Below, in pieces: positions 18,138-27,454 of a DNA stretch of 64,000 bases (positions are counted from its first letter, which is position 1; each line of letters begins with the position of its first letter). The stretch lies in the NCBI GenBank assembly GCA_964371305.1, contig CAYJLA010000002.1:1-64000 (forward strand). The letters run 5' to 3'. Below the pieces are notes generated by a model. That model was not told the DNA's origin, searched no databases, and saw nothing but the letters and a program-made list of their open reading frames with translations. The position numbers and the translations under genes are program-made. The DNA is from CAYJLA01 sp964371305 (GTDB lineage Bacteria; Bacillota_I; Bacilli_A; RFN20; CAG-826).

Positions 18138-20055
18138 GAGATAACTCTTTGTTATAAATATTTATTTGAGAATCTAAATCTAAAGTTTCAAATTGAGACA
18201 TGTATAATTCATAGTACTTGTCTCTTTTTTTCATTAAGTCAACATGGCTTCCATCTTCAATGATTTGTCCTTTTTCCAACAAGAGTATGCGGTCAGAGTT
18301 AATTATTGTTGAAAGTCTATGTGCAATAACAATAGAAGTTCTTCCAACAAGAATTTCTTTAATGGCATTTTGTATTTGAGTTTCGCTTTCTTGGTCTATG
18401 CTACTAGTTGCTTCATCTAAGATTAGTATTTGTGGATCACGTATAATAGCTCTTGCAAAAGAAACTAATTGTTTTTGTCCAACGCTTAATTTACTTCCAT
18501 GATCTTTTATAGAAGTTTCATATCCGTCAGGCTGATTCACAATGAAGTCGTGTATTCCGACTATTTTTGCAGCTTTAATAACTTCTTCTTTTGTAGCATT
18601 TGGTTTTCCATAAGCAATATTATCAAAATATGTTCCACTAAATAAAACAGGAGTTTGTTGAACGTATGCAACGTTACTTCTTAATTGACCAACAGACATA
18701 TCTTTAATAGAAGTACCATCAATTGAAATAAGTCCTTTTTGAATGTCATAAAATCTACATAGTAAATTAACAAGAGTCGTTTTACCACTTCCAGTTGTGC
18801 CAACAATAGCCATGGATGAATGAGATTTAATTGATAAGTTAAAGTTTCTAAATATATTTATGTTTTCTACATAGTTAAAGTCAACATCCTTAAATTCAAT
18901 GTCTCCATTCATCTTAGTGTGTAGTTCAGATTTTGGTGCGAATATTGAACCATATTTATTAATGACTTCCTCGCTATCAACAATTGCAGGTTTTGTGTCA
19001 AATAATGTAAGTAGTTTTTCTGCACTTGCTTGTGCTGTAACAAATGAAGCATTGATTTCTGATAAAGTCGCAATAGACATATATACTGTTTTTGAAAAAC
19101 CAATAAATAAAACAAGATTCGCTATTTCGTCAGCAGCACTTACTCCGCCTCCCGTAATAGTAAACCATGCAACTAAAACAATTAATGCATTAGTTAAACC
19201 AGCAACTATTTCAACCGTTGGTCTAAAAAACGCTCTTGTATTGTAACCTTTTCTCAGACTAACTCTCATATTCTCAGTAATCTCTGCACATTCGTCAAAA
19301 CATTTTTCTTCAATCGAAAGTGTTTTGATTGTTGCAATACCATTAATGCATTCGCTTACCCATCTAATAAAATTGCTATAGTTATTTCTCGCAGTTCTAA
19401 AATGCTTAAGCATTGTACGCTTAAGTAATGGCGAAACAATAATAATCACTGGAGATAAACTAAATGCAATTAATCCAAGTTGCCATGAAACAGAGAACAT
19501 TGTTATTGCAATGAATGCAATGTCGGCCATTATCCATACGAAATGAATTGCAGAGTGTGCAAATATTTCGGCAACGGTCGAAGCATCACTTTGAAGTCTA
19601 GCTATTATCCAACCTGCAGGTGTAGTATCGAAATAGGAGTATGATAAAGTTTGAATGTGTTTAAAACCCTCATATCTAATTGATCTAGTTATGTGAATTT
19701 CAAGTTTAAACATGTATTTAAAAGATAAGAATATAAAAAAGCATTTAAAAATCATTGAACCAACCAAAATTCCTGCAAAACCCCATAAATTTATTCGAAA
19801 ATTGATTCCAAATATCAAATTGACATTGATTATAAAGTCATCAATTCCTGTACTTAATGCTAGTGCATCTTCTAAAGATTTAATAGCAGAATTTAATAGC
19901 ATTGGATTCAATGATGAATCATAAAATGCAGTTACTAATAAACCGAAAATGCATATTAAAATATATGGCCATTTTTGCATGGCAAAATGGGCAACTCTAA
20001 TGTAAGGCCTTAAGTTTAATTTACCTAGTTTGGTGTCTAAATCTTCTCTATACAT
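18130..20055 (-). CDS. ABC exporter half-transporter, canonical subunit
   Basis: 641 residues: six-helix exporter domain (about 25-340) then the nucleotide-binding domain with Walker A GTTGSGKTT, signature LSVGQKQL, Walker B LILDEATSSID with the catalytic Glu, and switch IAHRLS with its His. Together with the gene at 20068 it should form a heterodimeric type IV exporter of the LmrCD/BmrCD/TmrAB kind. Only 12 bases separate the two genes. Substrate unknown; drugs or lipids are usual for such pairs. Confidence 0.88.
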   Translation of the reverse strand: MYREDLDTKLGKLNLRPYIRVAHFAMQKWPYILICIFGLLVTAFYDSSLNPMLLNSAIKSLEDALALSTGIDDFIINVNLIFGINFRINLWGFAGILVGSMIFKCFFIFLSFKYMFKLEIHITRSIRYEGFKHIQTLSYSYFDTTPAGWIIARLQSDASTVAEIFAHSAIHFVWIMADIAFIAITMFSVSWQLGLIAFSLSPVIIIVSPLLKRTMLKHFRTARNNYSNFIRWVSECINGIATIKTLSIEEKCFDECAEITENMRVSLRKGYNTRAFFRPTVEIVAGLTNALIVLVAWFTITGGGVSAADEIANLVLFIGFSKTVYMSIATLSEINASFVTAQASAEKLLTLFDTKPAIVDSEEVINKYGSIFAPKSELHTKMNGDIEFKDVDFNYVENINIFRNFNLSIKSHSSMAIVGTTGSGKTTLVNLLCRFYDIQKGLISIDGTSIKDMSVGQLRSNVAYVQQTPVLFSGTYFDNIAYGKPNATKEEVIKAAKIVGIHDFIVNQPDGYETSIKDHGSKLSVGQKQLVSFARAIIRDPQILILDEATSSIDQESETQIQNAIKEILVGRTSIVIAHRLSTIINSDRILLLEKGQIIEDGSHVDLMKKRDKYYELYMSQFETLDLDSQINIYNKELSLN

Positions 20056-20067
20056 ATTAATCCTTTA

Positions 20068-21852
20068 TTAAATCCTTGATTGCGCTTTGTATACCTTAGC
20101 GTAAAGTTTATTATTTTGAAGTAGTTGCTCATGAGTTCCTAATTCACTAATAACGCCATTATCTAAAACAACTATTTTATCAGCATCTTTTGCAGTAATC
20201 GACCTCTGAGTAATTATAATTGTTGTTGCCTCTTTTTTATGATTTTTGAGTGATGTTCTAATCATTAAATCGGTTTTTGCATCAACTGCACTTAAAGAGT
20301 CATCAAATATAATAATAGGAGAATTTTTTAATATCGTTCTTGCCATTGCGAGTCGTTGCTTTTGTCCTCCTGATAATGTAATTCCTTTTTCACCAATTTG
20401 AGTTTGGTAACCCTCAGCAAACTCAGTGATTGAACTATGTACTTGAGTAATATTTGTAGCTTTATATATTTCTTCTAATTCAATATTGTTGTTCATAATT
20501 TTTAAGTTATCGTGAACTGATCTTGAGAATAAAAATGGCTCTTGTAAAACGGTTGAAATATTATTTCTTAAGTGTTTTTTAGAAATATCTTTTATGTTTA
20601 TATCATCTATAAATATATCCCCATCACTTACTTCATATAAACGCGTAAGAAGGTGTGCTAATGTTGATTTACCTGAACCAGTTCTACCCATAATAGCAAT
20701 AGTTTCTCCGGGCTGTATAATAAGGTTCAAGCCATTTAGAAAATATTTATTATCATCAGAAAACATGTATTTAGCATTTTTAAATTCAATTTTACCAGCT
20801 ATGATAGGAGTTTTACCACTATCAATATCTTCCTTCGGGCAATCAAACAACTCATTCATTCTATCAACAGAAACTTGGGCTCTTGCATATTCAGTAAGTG
20901 AAGAAGCTGTATCGCGAATTGGCCATACAATAAGCGTTGCAAAAGTAGTTGAAATAGCAAGCGTTCCAAGTGAAATTACACCTGTTAAGGTTAAATAAAT
21001 TGCAACAATTTCAACAAGAATCACTTCTGCAAATATAAATAAATCGTTAGTTCCAGCAAATAGCGCTCTAACATGTGCCCATTTTAGGAACTTACTAGAA
21101 TAATCATCTAAAGATTTGTCAAAGGCTTCAAGCTCCTTTTGTTCGTTATTATACGCTTTAATAAGACGAATCGAATTAAGTGAATCATCAATTTTATCTG
21201 TTACTATACTTTCGGATTCATCAACTTTACGATAAAGTTTCTTCACTTTCTTCATCGTGTAATAGGCTTGGATAAATAAAAACGGGACTAGCACAATAGT
21301 TGAAACGGCAATAACCCAATTGGTCAGCATTAAAATAGTAAATGAGCAAATAAATATAAAAAGTGTGTATGTTGTAGCGATAAATCTTTGCACAATAAAG
21401 TTTCTAAGTACAGTTTCATCTCTCATGCATACTTGAAGAAGGTCACCATTTTTTCTTGTTTTTAAAAACTCATATGGAAGGCGCTCTATGTGATAAAACA
21501 GCTTTAGTTTTGCGTTCACTGAAATTGTTGAATCTATTTTTCCAACTAATGTCATTCTTATTATATTAGTTATGGCGAGTAAAACTGCAAAAACAACGAC
21601 CCCAACTGCTAGGATCCATTGATTGTTTAATATAAAATCAGTACCACCTAATAATGAAATAACAAACATACCTATTATCCCTTGCTTGTCTGGATATACA
21701 ATATCTCCAGTAAATGAATCAACAACAACTTTTGTCATAAATGTAGATAACAAGGTTAACAATACAAAAACGAATAGCAAAATTATCTGCGCTAGGAATA
21801 CCTTCCTGCATCCCTTTGTTAAATCATACATAAAAGAAAAATAACGTTTCAT
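20068..21852 (-). CDS. ABC exporter half-transporter, degenerate-site subunit
   Basis: 594 residues, six-helix domain then NBD. Walker A GRTGSGKST and signature LSGGQKQR are canonical, but the Walker B ends FDDSLSAVD (catalytic Glu replaced by Asp) and the switch region reads ITQRSIT (His replaced by Gln). These changes put the degenerate ATP site on this subunit, as in LmrC and TmrB-type partners. First gene of the two-gene operon. The promoter TTGATT-N16-TAAAAT ends 9 bases before the ATG, so its leader is only about three bases. Confidence 0.88.
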   Translation of the reverse strand: MKRYFSFMYDLTKGCRKVFLAQIILLFVFVLLTLLSTFMTKVVVDSFTGDIVYPDKQGIIGMFVISLLGGTDFILNNQWILAVGVVVFAVLLAITNIIRMTLVGKIDSTISVNAKLKLFYHIERLPYEFLKTRKNGDLLQVCMRDETVLRNFIVQRFIATTYTLFIFICSFTILMLTNWVIAVSTIVLVPFLFIQAYYTMKKVKKLYRKVDESESIVTDKIDDSLNSIRLIKAYNNEQKELEAFDKSLDDYSSKFLKWAHVRALFAGTNDLFIFAEVILVEIVAIYLTLTGVISLGTLAISTTFATLIVWPIRDTASSLTEYARAQVSVDRMNELFDCPKEDIDSGKTPIIAGKIEFKNAKYMFSDDNKYFLNGLNLIIQPGETIAIMGRTGSGKSTLAHLLTRLYEVSDGDIFIDDINIKDISKKHLRNNISTVLQEPFLFSRSVHDNLKIMNNNIELEEIYKATNITQVHSSITEFAEGYQTQIGEKGITLSGGQKQRLAMARTILKNSPIIIFDDSLSAVDAKTDLMIRTSLKNHKKEATTIIITQRSITAKDADKIVVLDNGVISELGTHEQLLQNNKLYAKVYKAQSRI

Positions 21853-21942
21853 ACAAATGTTATTTTAGTACTATTACCAATTTAATCAAGATTTATTAAT
21901 ATTAATTTTAAATTAAAACTTTATTTGACAATAACGAAGTTA

Positions 21943-21948
21943 TATAAT
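21943..21948 (+). promoter_or_regulatory. -10 box of a leaderless lipoprotein gene
   Basis: TATAAT at 21943-21948 is separated from the ATG at 21955 by six bases with no ribosome-binding sequence between. Confidence 0.55.
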
Positions 21949-21954
21949 TATTTT

Positions 21955-22713
21955 ATGAATAAGTTATTTTTTGGACTGACTGCGTTAATTATTGTTTCTT
22001 TAACTTCCTGTGGAACATACTATGGAAGAAGCATTACACATGACGAATTTAAAAGTTTGTTACAAAAACAAAGAACGACATTTTATGATTTGGAGAAAAT
22101 ACCACCTGAGGGCGGTTACTTGTTTGAAGAGGTTATACAATCGGAAACGGATGAAACACTTAATTACAAACATAAATTGCATACTGCTTATTCCAATACA
22201 ACATCAAAACTCATGTACACATATGAACAACACGATAGGTATGGAAAAAATAATGATACAATTACTAAAACTTGGCGATATGTAAATGATGACAATAAAT
22301 TTGTAACAGCTGTTAGTCATGAAAATAGTGACATGATTATAAAACGGTATTGGGAAATTGGAAATTACGATGAAAATTATGTTCGAGAAGCTTTTAAAAT
22401 TGAATTGACTCGTTTTTATAATACTTTGATTGAGCATGTTGACAATACAAATAGCACAAAGTCGCATGCAAAAGCTGAACATTATGTAAATGGATTATCC
22501 GCATATTCTTTTCTTGAATATACAAATTCTAGTAAATATAGTGTTGAGGCAGAAATCACATCTTCTTCACCATCTAAAATTGAAATTAAAAGTACTGATA
22601 ATGATGGAGCAACCTCTACAGAAAAGCACGAATATTATTATCAAAATGTTGCTATAAATTTACCTGACTTATCAACATATGCAATGGATTTAGGTGGTTA
22701 TGTTCCAGAATAA
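21955..22713 (+). CDS. Lipoprotein of unknown function
   Basis: 252 residues from the ATG at 21955, which gives a standard lipoprotein signal ending in LTSC; the open frame upstream begins in the promoter and is excluded. The mature protein is charged and Asn/Ser/Tyr-rich with no recognised domain. Probably leaderless. Its last 14 bases overlap the start of the GtrA-type gene. Confidence 0.62.
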   Translation: MNKLFFGLTALIIVSLTSCGTYYGRSITHDEFKSLLQKQRTTFYDLEKIPPEGGYLFEEVIQSETDETLNYKHKLHTAYSNTTSKLMYTYEQHDRYGKNNDTITKTWRYVNDDNKFVTAVSHENSDMIIKRYWEIGNYDENYVREAFKIELTRFYNTLIEHVDNTNSTKSHAKAEHYVNGLSAYSFLEYTNSSKYSVEAEITSSSPSKIEIKSTDNDGATSTEKHEYYYQNVAINLPDLSTYAMDLGGYVPE

Positions 22714-23254
22714 CACGCGCAAGCATGAAATAATTAGATTTGTTATTATTGGTCTACTAGCAACTGCTATAGACTATATATTTTATTCTTTAACATCTTT
22801 TTTGCTAACAACTGCAGGAATGGAATCAAGTTCTATTTGGGTTACTGTGATATGTACGACCGTTGGTTTTACAATATCAGTTATAGTTAATTATTTATTA
22901 TCTGTTTCATTCGTTTTCAAATATGCAATGAAAGTAGAAAAAAACAAAACAAGTATTCATTTTTTAACTTTTATTGTATTAGCATTAGTTGGTCTATTTA
23001 TTGGTATTGGTATAATGCTTGCGTTTAAATATTCTATTTTACCAACTGGTATAGATATAGATGCATGGGCAACACCTGAACTACAACCTGGAGAAAACTG
23101 GTTAGTTGCTATTTTATCGACCCCTACATTATATTTATTTACTCTTGCTTTTGCAGTCAAAACATTGCTTGTTATGGTATTTAATTATGTAAGTAGAAAG
23201 AAGTTGTTGTTTAAAGAAATAACAAATGTTGAAAATGAAAACAGTACAGTTTAA
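22700..23254 (+). CDS. GtrA-like family membrane protein
   Basis: 184 residues from the ATG at 22700. Four membrane helices with the N-terminal 'IIRFVIIGLLATAIDYIFYSL' pattern of GtrA, which is preceded by a short basic N terminus. An insert between helices three and four (about 112-140) is longer than in the shortest GtrA proteins. GtrA members help translocate lipid-linked sugars for glycan or teichoic acid modification. It overlaps the gene before it by 14 bases and the gene after it by 20-29 bases. Confidence 0.75.
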   Translation: MFQNNTRKHEIIRFVIIGLLATAIDYIFYSLTSFLLTTAGMESSSIWVTVICTTVGFTISVIVNYLLSVSFVFKYAMKVEKNKTSIHFLTFIVLALVGLFIGIGIMLAFKYSILPTGIDIDAWATPELQPGENWLVAILSTPTLYLFTLAFAVKTLLVMVFNYVSRKKLLFKEITNVENENSTV

Positions 23255-23816
23255 AAATATATTTTACGATGTTTGCAAGATATTAAACGAAAATGAGATC
23301 CTTGCTAGATATGTTGTTGAATTAAAAGGGAAAAAAGTCGTTTTTGTTTATCACAAACATTTTAATGACTATTTATCTGATTTAAAAAAATTAAAAAAAT
23401 ATGGAATACAAATTCCTAAAATTATTAAAATAGATAAAAAAAGCAATTTAATCATTCAAGAACATATTGATGGAATTAGTGTATTCGATTTATTAAAGAA
23501 TGAAGACTTAGGTGATAAAGTTTTCAATGAAATATTTATGATTTATAAGTTTTGTCGTTTTTCAAATATTAACCTAGACTATTCTCCTGATAATTATTTA
23601 TTTGATGGAAAACGTTTATTTTATACATCTAATTATTATGGCGTATTTGAACAAGATGAATCTTTTGAAGATAAGGGCATTTATTATTGGTTATATGGTA
23701 AAATATATACTAAGTTGTTGATTGAGCGTGGTTTTGAAATTAATAAAACTCGATTATTGACCGACCAGGAAGCTAGAAAAAAAGCCATAACAACAGCATT
23801 GCTGTATTGGCAGTAG
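23226..23816 (+). CDS. Small kinase-fold-like protein of unknown function
   Basis: 196 residues (the ATG at 23235 would give 193). Visible pieces recall a minimal eukaryotic-like or LPS-kinase fold: a VVFVYHKH strand, a hinge-like 'IIQEHIDGISVFDLL', a helix, then 'LDYSPDNYLFDGKRLFYTS' where kinases have the catalytic loop and metal-binding motif. The catalytic Asp-His triad and DFG/DxD are not evident, so this is a pseudokinase or a coincidental match. It overlaps the GtrA gene and is followed after 6 bases by prs. I do not assign a function. Confidence 0.5.
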   Translation: MLKMKTVQFKNIFYDVCKILNENEILARYVVELKGKKVVFVYHKHFNDYLSDLKKLKKYGIQIPKIIKIDKKSNLIIQEHIDGISVFDLLKNEDLGDKVFNEIFMIYKFCRFSNINLDYSPDNYLFDGKRLFYTSNYYGVFEQDESFEDKGIYYWLYGKIYTKLLIERGFEINKTRLLTDQEARKKAITTALLYWQ

Positions 23817-23822
23817 GAAATT

Positions 23823-24776
23823 ATGAAAGAAAACACGATATTATTTGGATTAAATGCGAATAAGACTATAACTAAAGAAGTGTCCAATATTTTAGGCATG
23901 GAACTTGGAAAAGTTGATATTTTAAGATTCAATGACGGTGAAATTATAACTAAAATTATTAGTCCAGTCAGAAAAAAAGATGTATTTGTGATTCAATCAA
24001 CATCTGCCCCAGCAAATGATCATATAATTGAGTTATTATTATTTATCGATGCTTTAAAAAGAGCTGATGCACACACTGTAAGTGTTATAATCCCATATTT
24101 TGGTTACTCAAGGCAAGATAGAATTGCCTCTCCAGGCGAACCTATATCTGCAAAGATGATAGCGAATATGCTTACTAGCGCTGGTATTGATAGAGTCGTT
24201 TCAATAGATTTACATACATCTCAAATTCAAGGCTTTTTCTCATGTCCTGTTAACGATTTGTCTGCGATTCCATTATTTGCTCAATATCTTAGTAAATTTT
24301 TAGAGAATAATAGTGTTAAATTAAGCGATGTAGCTGTTGTTTCGCCAGATCACGGTTCAATAAATAGAGCTAGAGATTTAGCAACTTTATTGCCTGAATC
24401 GCAATTAGTAATTGTAGACAAAAGAAGACCTAAACCTAATGAAGTTGAAATTACTAAGTTAGTCGGAAATGTAAAGGATAAAGTTTGTATTATAATTGAC
24501 GATATTGTTGATACTGCTCAAACTTCTATCAATTCAGCAAGAGAATTAAAGAATCATGGTGCTAAAATCGTTATACTTGCTGCGACACATGCTGTTTTTG
24601 ATAATAAATCTTTAAACGATATATTTAGTAGTGACATTTCTACGCTGGTCGTTACAAACACAATAGAAAAGCAAATTGATTCAAGAGTAATATATTTATC
24701 TGTTTCCGAAATGATTGCTGATGTAGTTAGTAAAATTATGAATAATCATATAATTGATGATTATAGCGTCAAATAG
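23823..24776 (+). CDS. prs: Ribose-phosphate pyrophosphokinase
   Basis: 317 residues, full length for PRPP synthetase. ATP-binding 'FVIQSTSAPANDHIIELL', flexible-loop 'PYFGYSRQDR', the divalent-ion 'DLHTSQIQGFF' segment and the PRPP-binding loop 'IIIDDIVDTAQTS' are all present. It makes phosphoribosyl pyrophosphate from ribose 5-phosphate and ATP for nucleotide synthesis. Last of four tightly packed genes from 21955. Confidence 0.95.
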   Translation: MKENTILFGLNANKTITKEVSNILGMELGKVDILRFNDGEIITKIISPVRKKDVFVIQSTSAPANDHIIELLLFIDALKRADAHTVSVIIPYFGYSRQDRIASPGEPISAKMIANMLTSAGIDRVVSIDLHTSQIQGFFSCPVNDLSAIPLFAQYLSKFLENNSVKLSDVAVVSPDHGSINRARDLATLLPESQLVIVDKRRPKPNEVEITKLVGNVKDKVCIIIDDIVDTAQTSINSARELKNHGAKIVILAATHAVFDNKSLNDIFSSDISTLVVTNTIEKQIDSRVIYLSVSEMIADVVSKIMNNHIIDDYSVK

Positions 24777-24777
24777 T

Positions 24778-24879
24778 ATGAAGAAATCTATGCTTACAAA
24801 AAAAGAAGTAATAATATTTGCAATATGTCTTGTATTATTGATAGTATTGAGTGTTATGAGTTTTGTCATAACATTCTAA
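24778..24879 (+). CDS. 33-residue single-helix membrane peptide
   Basis: An ATG one base after the prs stop opens 33 codons: a Lys-rich N terminus (MKKSMLTKKEV) followed by one strongly hydrophobic helix of about 20 residues to the end. The stop codon lies one base before the preQ1 riboswitch. The basic-then-hydrophobic pattern is what a real small membrane protein looks like, but there is no Shine-Dalgarno site and the frame could be chance. Confidence 0.4.
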   Translation: MKKSMLTKKEVIIFAICLVLLIVLSVMSFVITF

Positions 24880-24880
24880 A

Positions 24881-24920
24881 CTGTGTTGCCCTTGCCTCAC
24901 CACAGTAAAAAAACAAGGAG
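24881..24920 (+). ncRNA. Type I preQ1 riboswitch controlling queT translation
   Basis: Stem CTGTG (24881-24885) with CACAG (24901-24905), a C/T-rich loop, then an A-rich tail. Loop bases CCTTG (24890-24894) can pair with CAAGG (24914-24918) to form the H-type pseudoknot typical of preQ1-I aptamers. AAGGAG at 24915-24920 is both part of that pairing and the Shine-Dalgarno site of queT, so preQ1 binding should hide the ribosome site. The genes that follow, a QueT transporter and then tgt, queA and queH, support the call. Confidence 0.85.
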
Positions 24921-24926
24921 AATAAA

Positions 24927-25433
24927 ATGAATAATAGAGATTTTGTTCGCAATGTCGTTACAAATGGCGTTATTGCGGCGTTGTATTTTACAATTACAGC
25001 ACTTACAGTAGGTATATCCTTTTTAGGAATTCAGTTTAGATTTGCTGAAATACTGGTACTGTTGTGCTTTTTTAATAAAAAATATATTGTAGGAATAACA
25101 ATTGGCACAATGCTCGCTAATACTCTTTCACCAATCACCATGTACTGGGATATGTTATTTGGAACACTTGCAACTGTGATTTCATGCTTGTGCATCATGT
25201 ATTCTAAACAATTGCTTGTTGCGCTAATTTTCCCAATAGTATTTAATGCCTTTATAGTCGGTGCTGAATTATACTACATTATGCAGTTGCCATTCTGGAT
25301 TAATGTTGGTTATGTAGCTCTTGGTCAAACAGTTGTACTTGCGATCGGATATATTGTATATATGACAACTATGAAACAGCCATACTTCCAAAAAACTATT
25401 GGCGCTGACCAAAATTTAGAATTCAAATTTTAA
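24927..25433 (+). CDS. queT: QueT family queuosine-precursor transporter
   Basis: 168 residues, five to six membrane helices, with the conserved 'ISFLGIQFRFAEILVLL' and 'MLANTLSPITMYWDMLFGTLAT' segments of QueT, an ECF-type substrate-binding component. It needs the general ECF ATPases and EcfT, not seen here. It should import preQ0/preQ1-type precursors; no queCDEF synthesis genes are in the window. Controlled by the riboswitch directly upstream. Confidence 0.88.
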   Translation: MNNRDFVRNVVTNGVIAALYFTITALTVGISFLGIQFRFAEILVLLCFFNKKYIVGITIGTMLANTLSPITMYWDMLFGTLATVISCLCIMYSKQLLVALIFPIVFNAFIVGAELYYIMQLPFWINVGYVALGQTVVLAIGYIVYMTTMKQPYFQKTIGADQNLEFKF

Positions 25434-25520
25434 TGTAAATATTTTTATATAACTAATTGCTCTTTTTTCTTTAAACGTGATAATTACGAGATTATTTCTT
25501 GATTAATAAGTTTTTATCTT

Positions 25521-25564
25521 TTTACAAATATGTGCAATGTATTTGCAATGCACATATTTGTAAA
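25521..25564. repeat. 16-bp perfect inverted repeat upstream of the antitoxin gene
   Basis: TTTACAAATATGTGCA at 25521-25536 is exactly inverted at 25549-25564 (TGCACATATTTGTAAA) with a 12-base spacer. The right arm ends one base before the TATAAT at 25566-25571 and so covers the -35 region of the antitoxin gene, as an autoregulatory operator would. A role as a hairpin ending queT transcription is a weaker alternative, as no T tract follows. Confidence 0.75.
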
Positions 25565-25565
25565 G

Positions 25566-25571
25566 TATAAT
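25566..25571 (+). promoter_or_regulatory. -10 box of the antitoxin gene
   Basis: TATAAT at 25566-25571 predicts a start of transcription near 25578, giving a leader of about 11 bases that carries AGGTGA before the ATG at 25589. Confidence 0.55.
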
Positions 25572-25588
25572 GAAAATAGGTGAAATTT

Positions 25589-25843
25589 ATGAAAACAAAA
25601 AATATAACATTAAGAATTGATGAAGACATAAAAGAAAAGGCTGATGCACTTTTTAAAGAACTTGGTATGAGTATTAATACAGCATTTAACCTATTCTTAA
25701 AACAAAGTATAAGAAACCAAGCATTTCCTTTTCCAATAACTAAGAAGGCGCAAGAAATCGCTATGATAGAAAATGATGATACAGAACTTGATTTGACCGA
25801 AACATTCAAATCACTTCAAGCGATGAAGAAAAAAAGTAAATAG
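25589..25843 (+). CDS. RelB/DinJ family antitoxin, without an adjacent toxin
   Basis: 84 residues from the ATG at 25589 (GTG at 25580 would add three). N-terminal ribbon-helix-helix: the NITLRIDEDIKEKADALFKELGMS pattern with 'INTAFNLFLKQSI' is typical of RelB/DinJ. The acidic C-terminal tail (DDTELDLTETF) is where the toxin would be wrapped. No RelE/YafQ-like gene lies on either side: queT is upstream and a membrane-anchored protein downstream. A 16-bp inverted repeat next to its -10 looks like its own operator. Confidence 0.8.
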   Translation: MKTKNITLRIDEDIKEKADALFKELGMSINTAFNLFLKQSIRNQAFPFPITKKAQEIAMIENDDTELDLTETFKSLQAMKKKSK

Positions 25844-25849
25844 TTATGT

Positions 25850-25855
25850 TATAAT
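25850..25855 (+). promoter_or_regulatory. Extended -10 of a leaderless gene
   Basis: TGTTATAAT at 25847-25855 is followed by seven bases and the ATG at 25863. The downstream gene therefore has its own promoter and is not simply the second gene of the antitoxin operon. Confidence 0.55.
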
Positions 25856-25862
25856 AAAATAA

Positions 25863-26270
25863 ATGAAGACATATATTATAACAGCAAGCTTAATAGTGTT
25901 CTCGTGTGTTCTTGTCGCAGCATATTCAATTTTTAATGTCATTTTTCCTTATTGCGAATCATTTTCTTCACCAAATGTCAGCGAAATTACAAATTACTCG
26001 ATAGTGTATAGGCATGATAATCAAGAGGAAAAAGTTGAAGCAGAGATAGATTTGCTACTTGAATTTTTTGAAAAGTCAAAACCGACACGCAAAACAAGCT
26101 ATAATGATTACCCAAACACTAATTCTTATTATGAAGTTAAAATTAATTTATCAACGAATATATATACATATTTTATTTATCAAAGTTACTTTAGTGTACT
26201 TTTAGAAAAACCTTATTATGGTGTATTTAGTATTTCGCGAGACGTTCTCGAACTATTAAAGCATCCCTAA
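25863..26270 (+). CDS. Membrane-anchored or secreted protein of unknown function
   Basis: 135 residues: an N-terminal hydrophobic helix (about 5-27) serves as signal anchor, followed by about 100 soluble residues rich in Tyr, Asn and Ser. There is no lipobox. It sits where a toxin partner of the antitoxin would be expected, but its own leaderless promoter and its export signal argue against a RelE-type toxin. Confidence 0.5.
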   Translation: MKTYIITASLIVFSCVLVAAYSIFNVIFPYCESFSSPNVSEITNYSIVYRHDNQEEKVEAEIDLLLEFFEKSKPTRKTSYNDYPNTNSYYEVKINLSTNIYTYFIYQSYFSVLLEKPYYGVFSISRDVLELLKHP

Positions 26271-26287
26271 TATTTACATAAGTATAA

Positions 26288-27453
<1,166 letters not shown>

Positions 27454-27454
<1 letters not shown>

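Noticed and set aside
21925..21930. TTGACA before the 21955 lipoprotein as a -35 box
   Set aside because: Only 12 bases separate it from the TATAAT, too few for a normal promoter.
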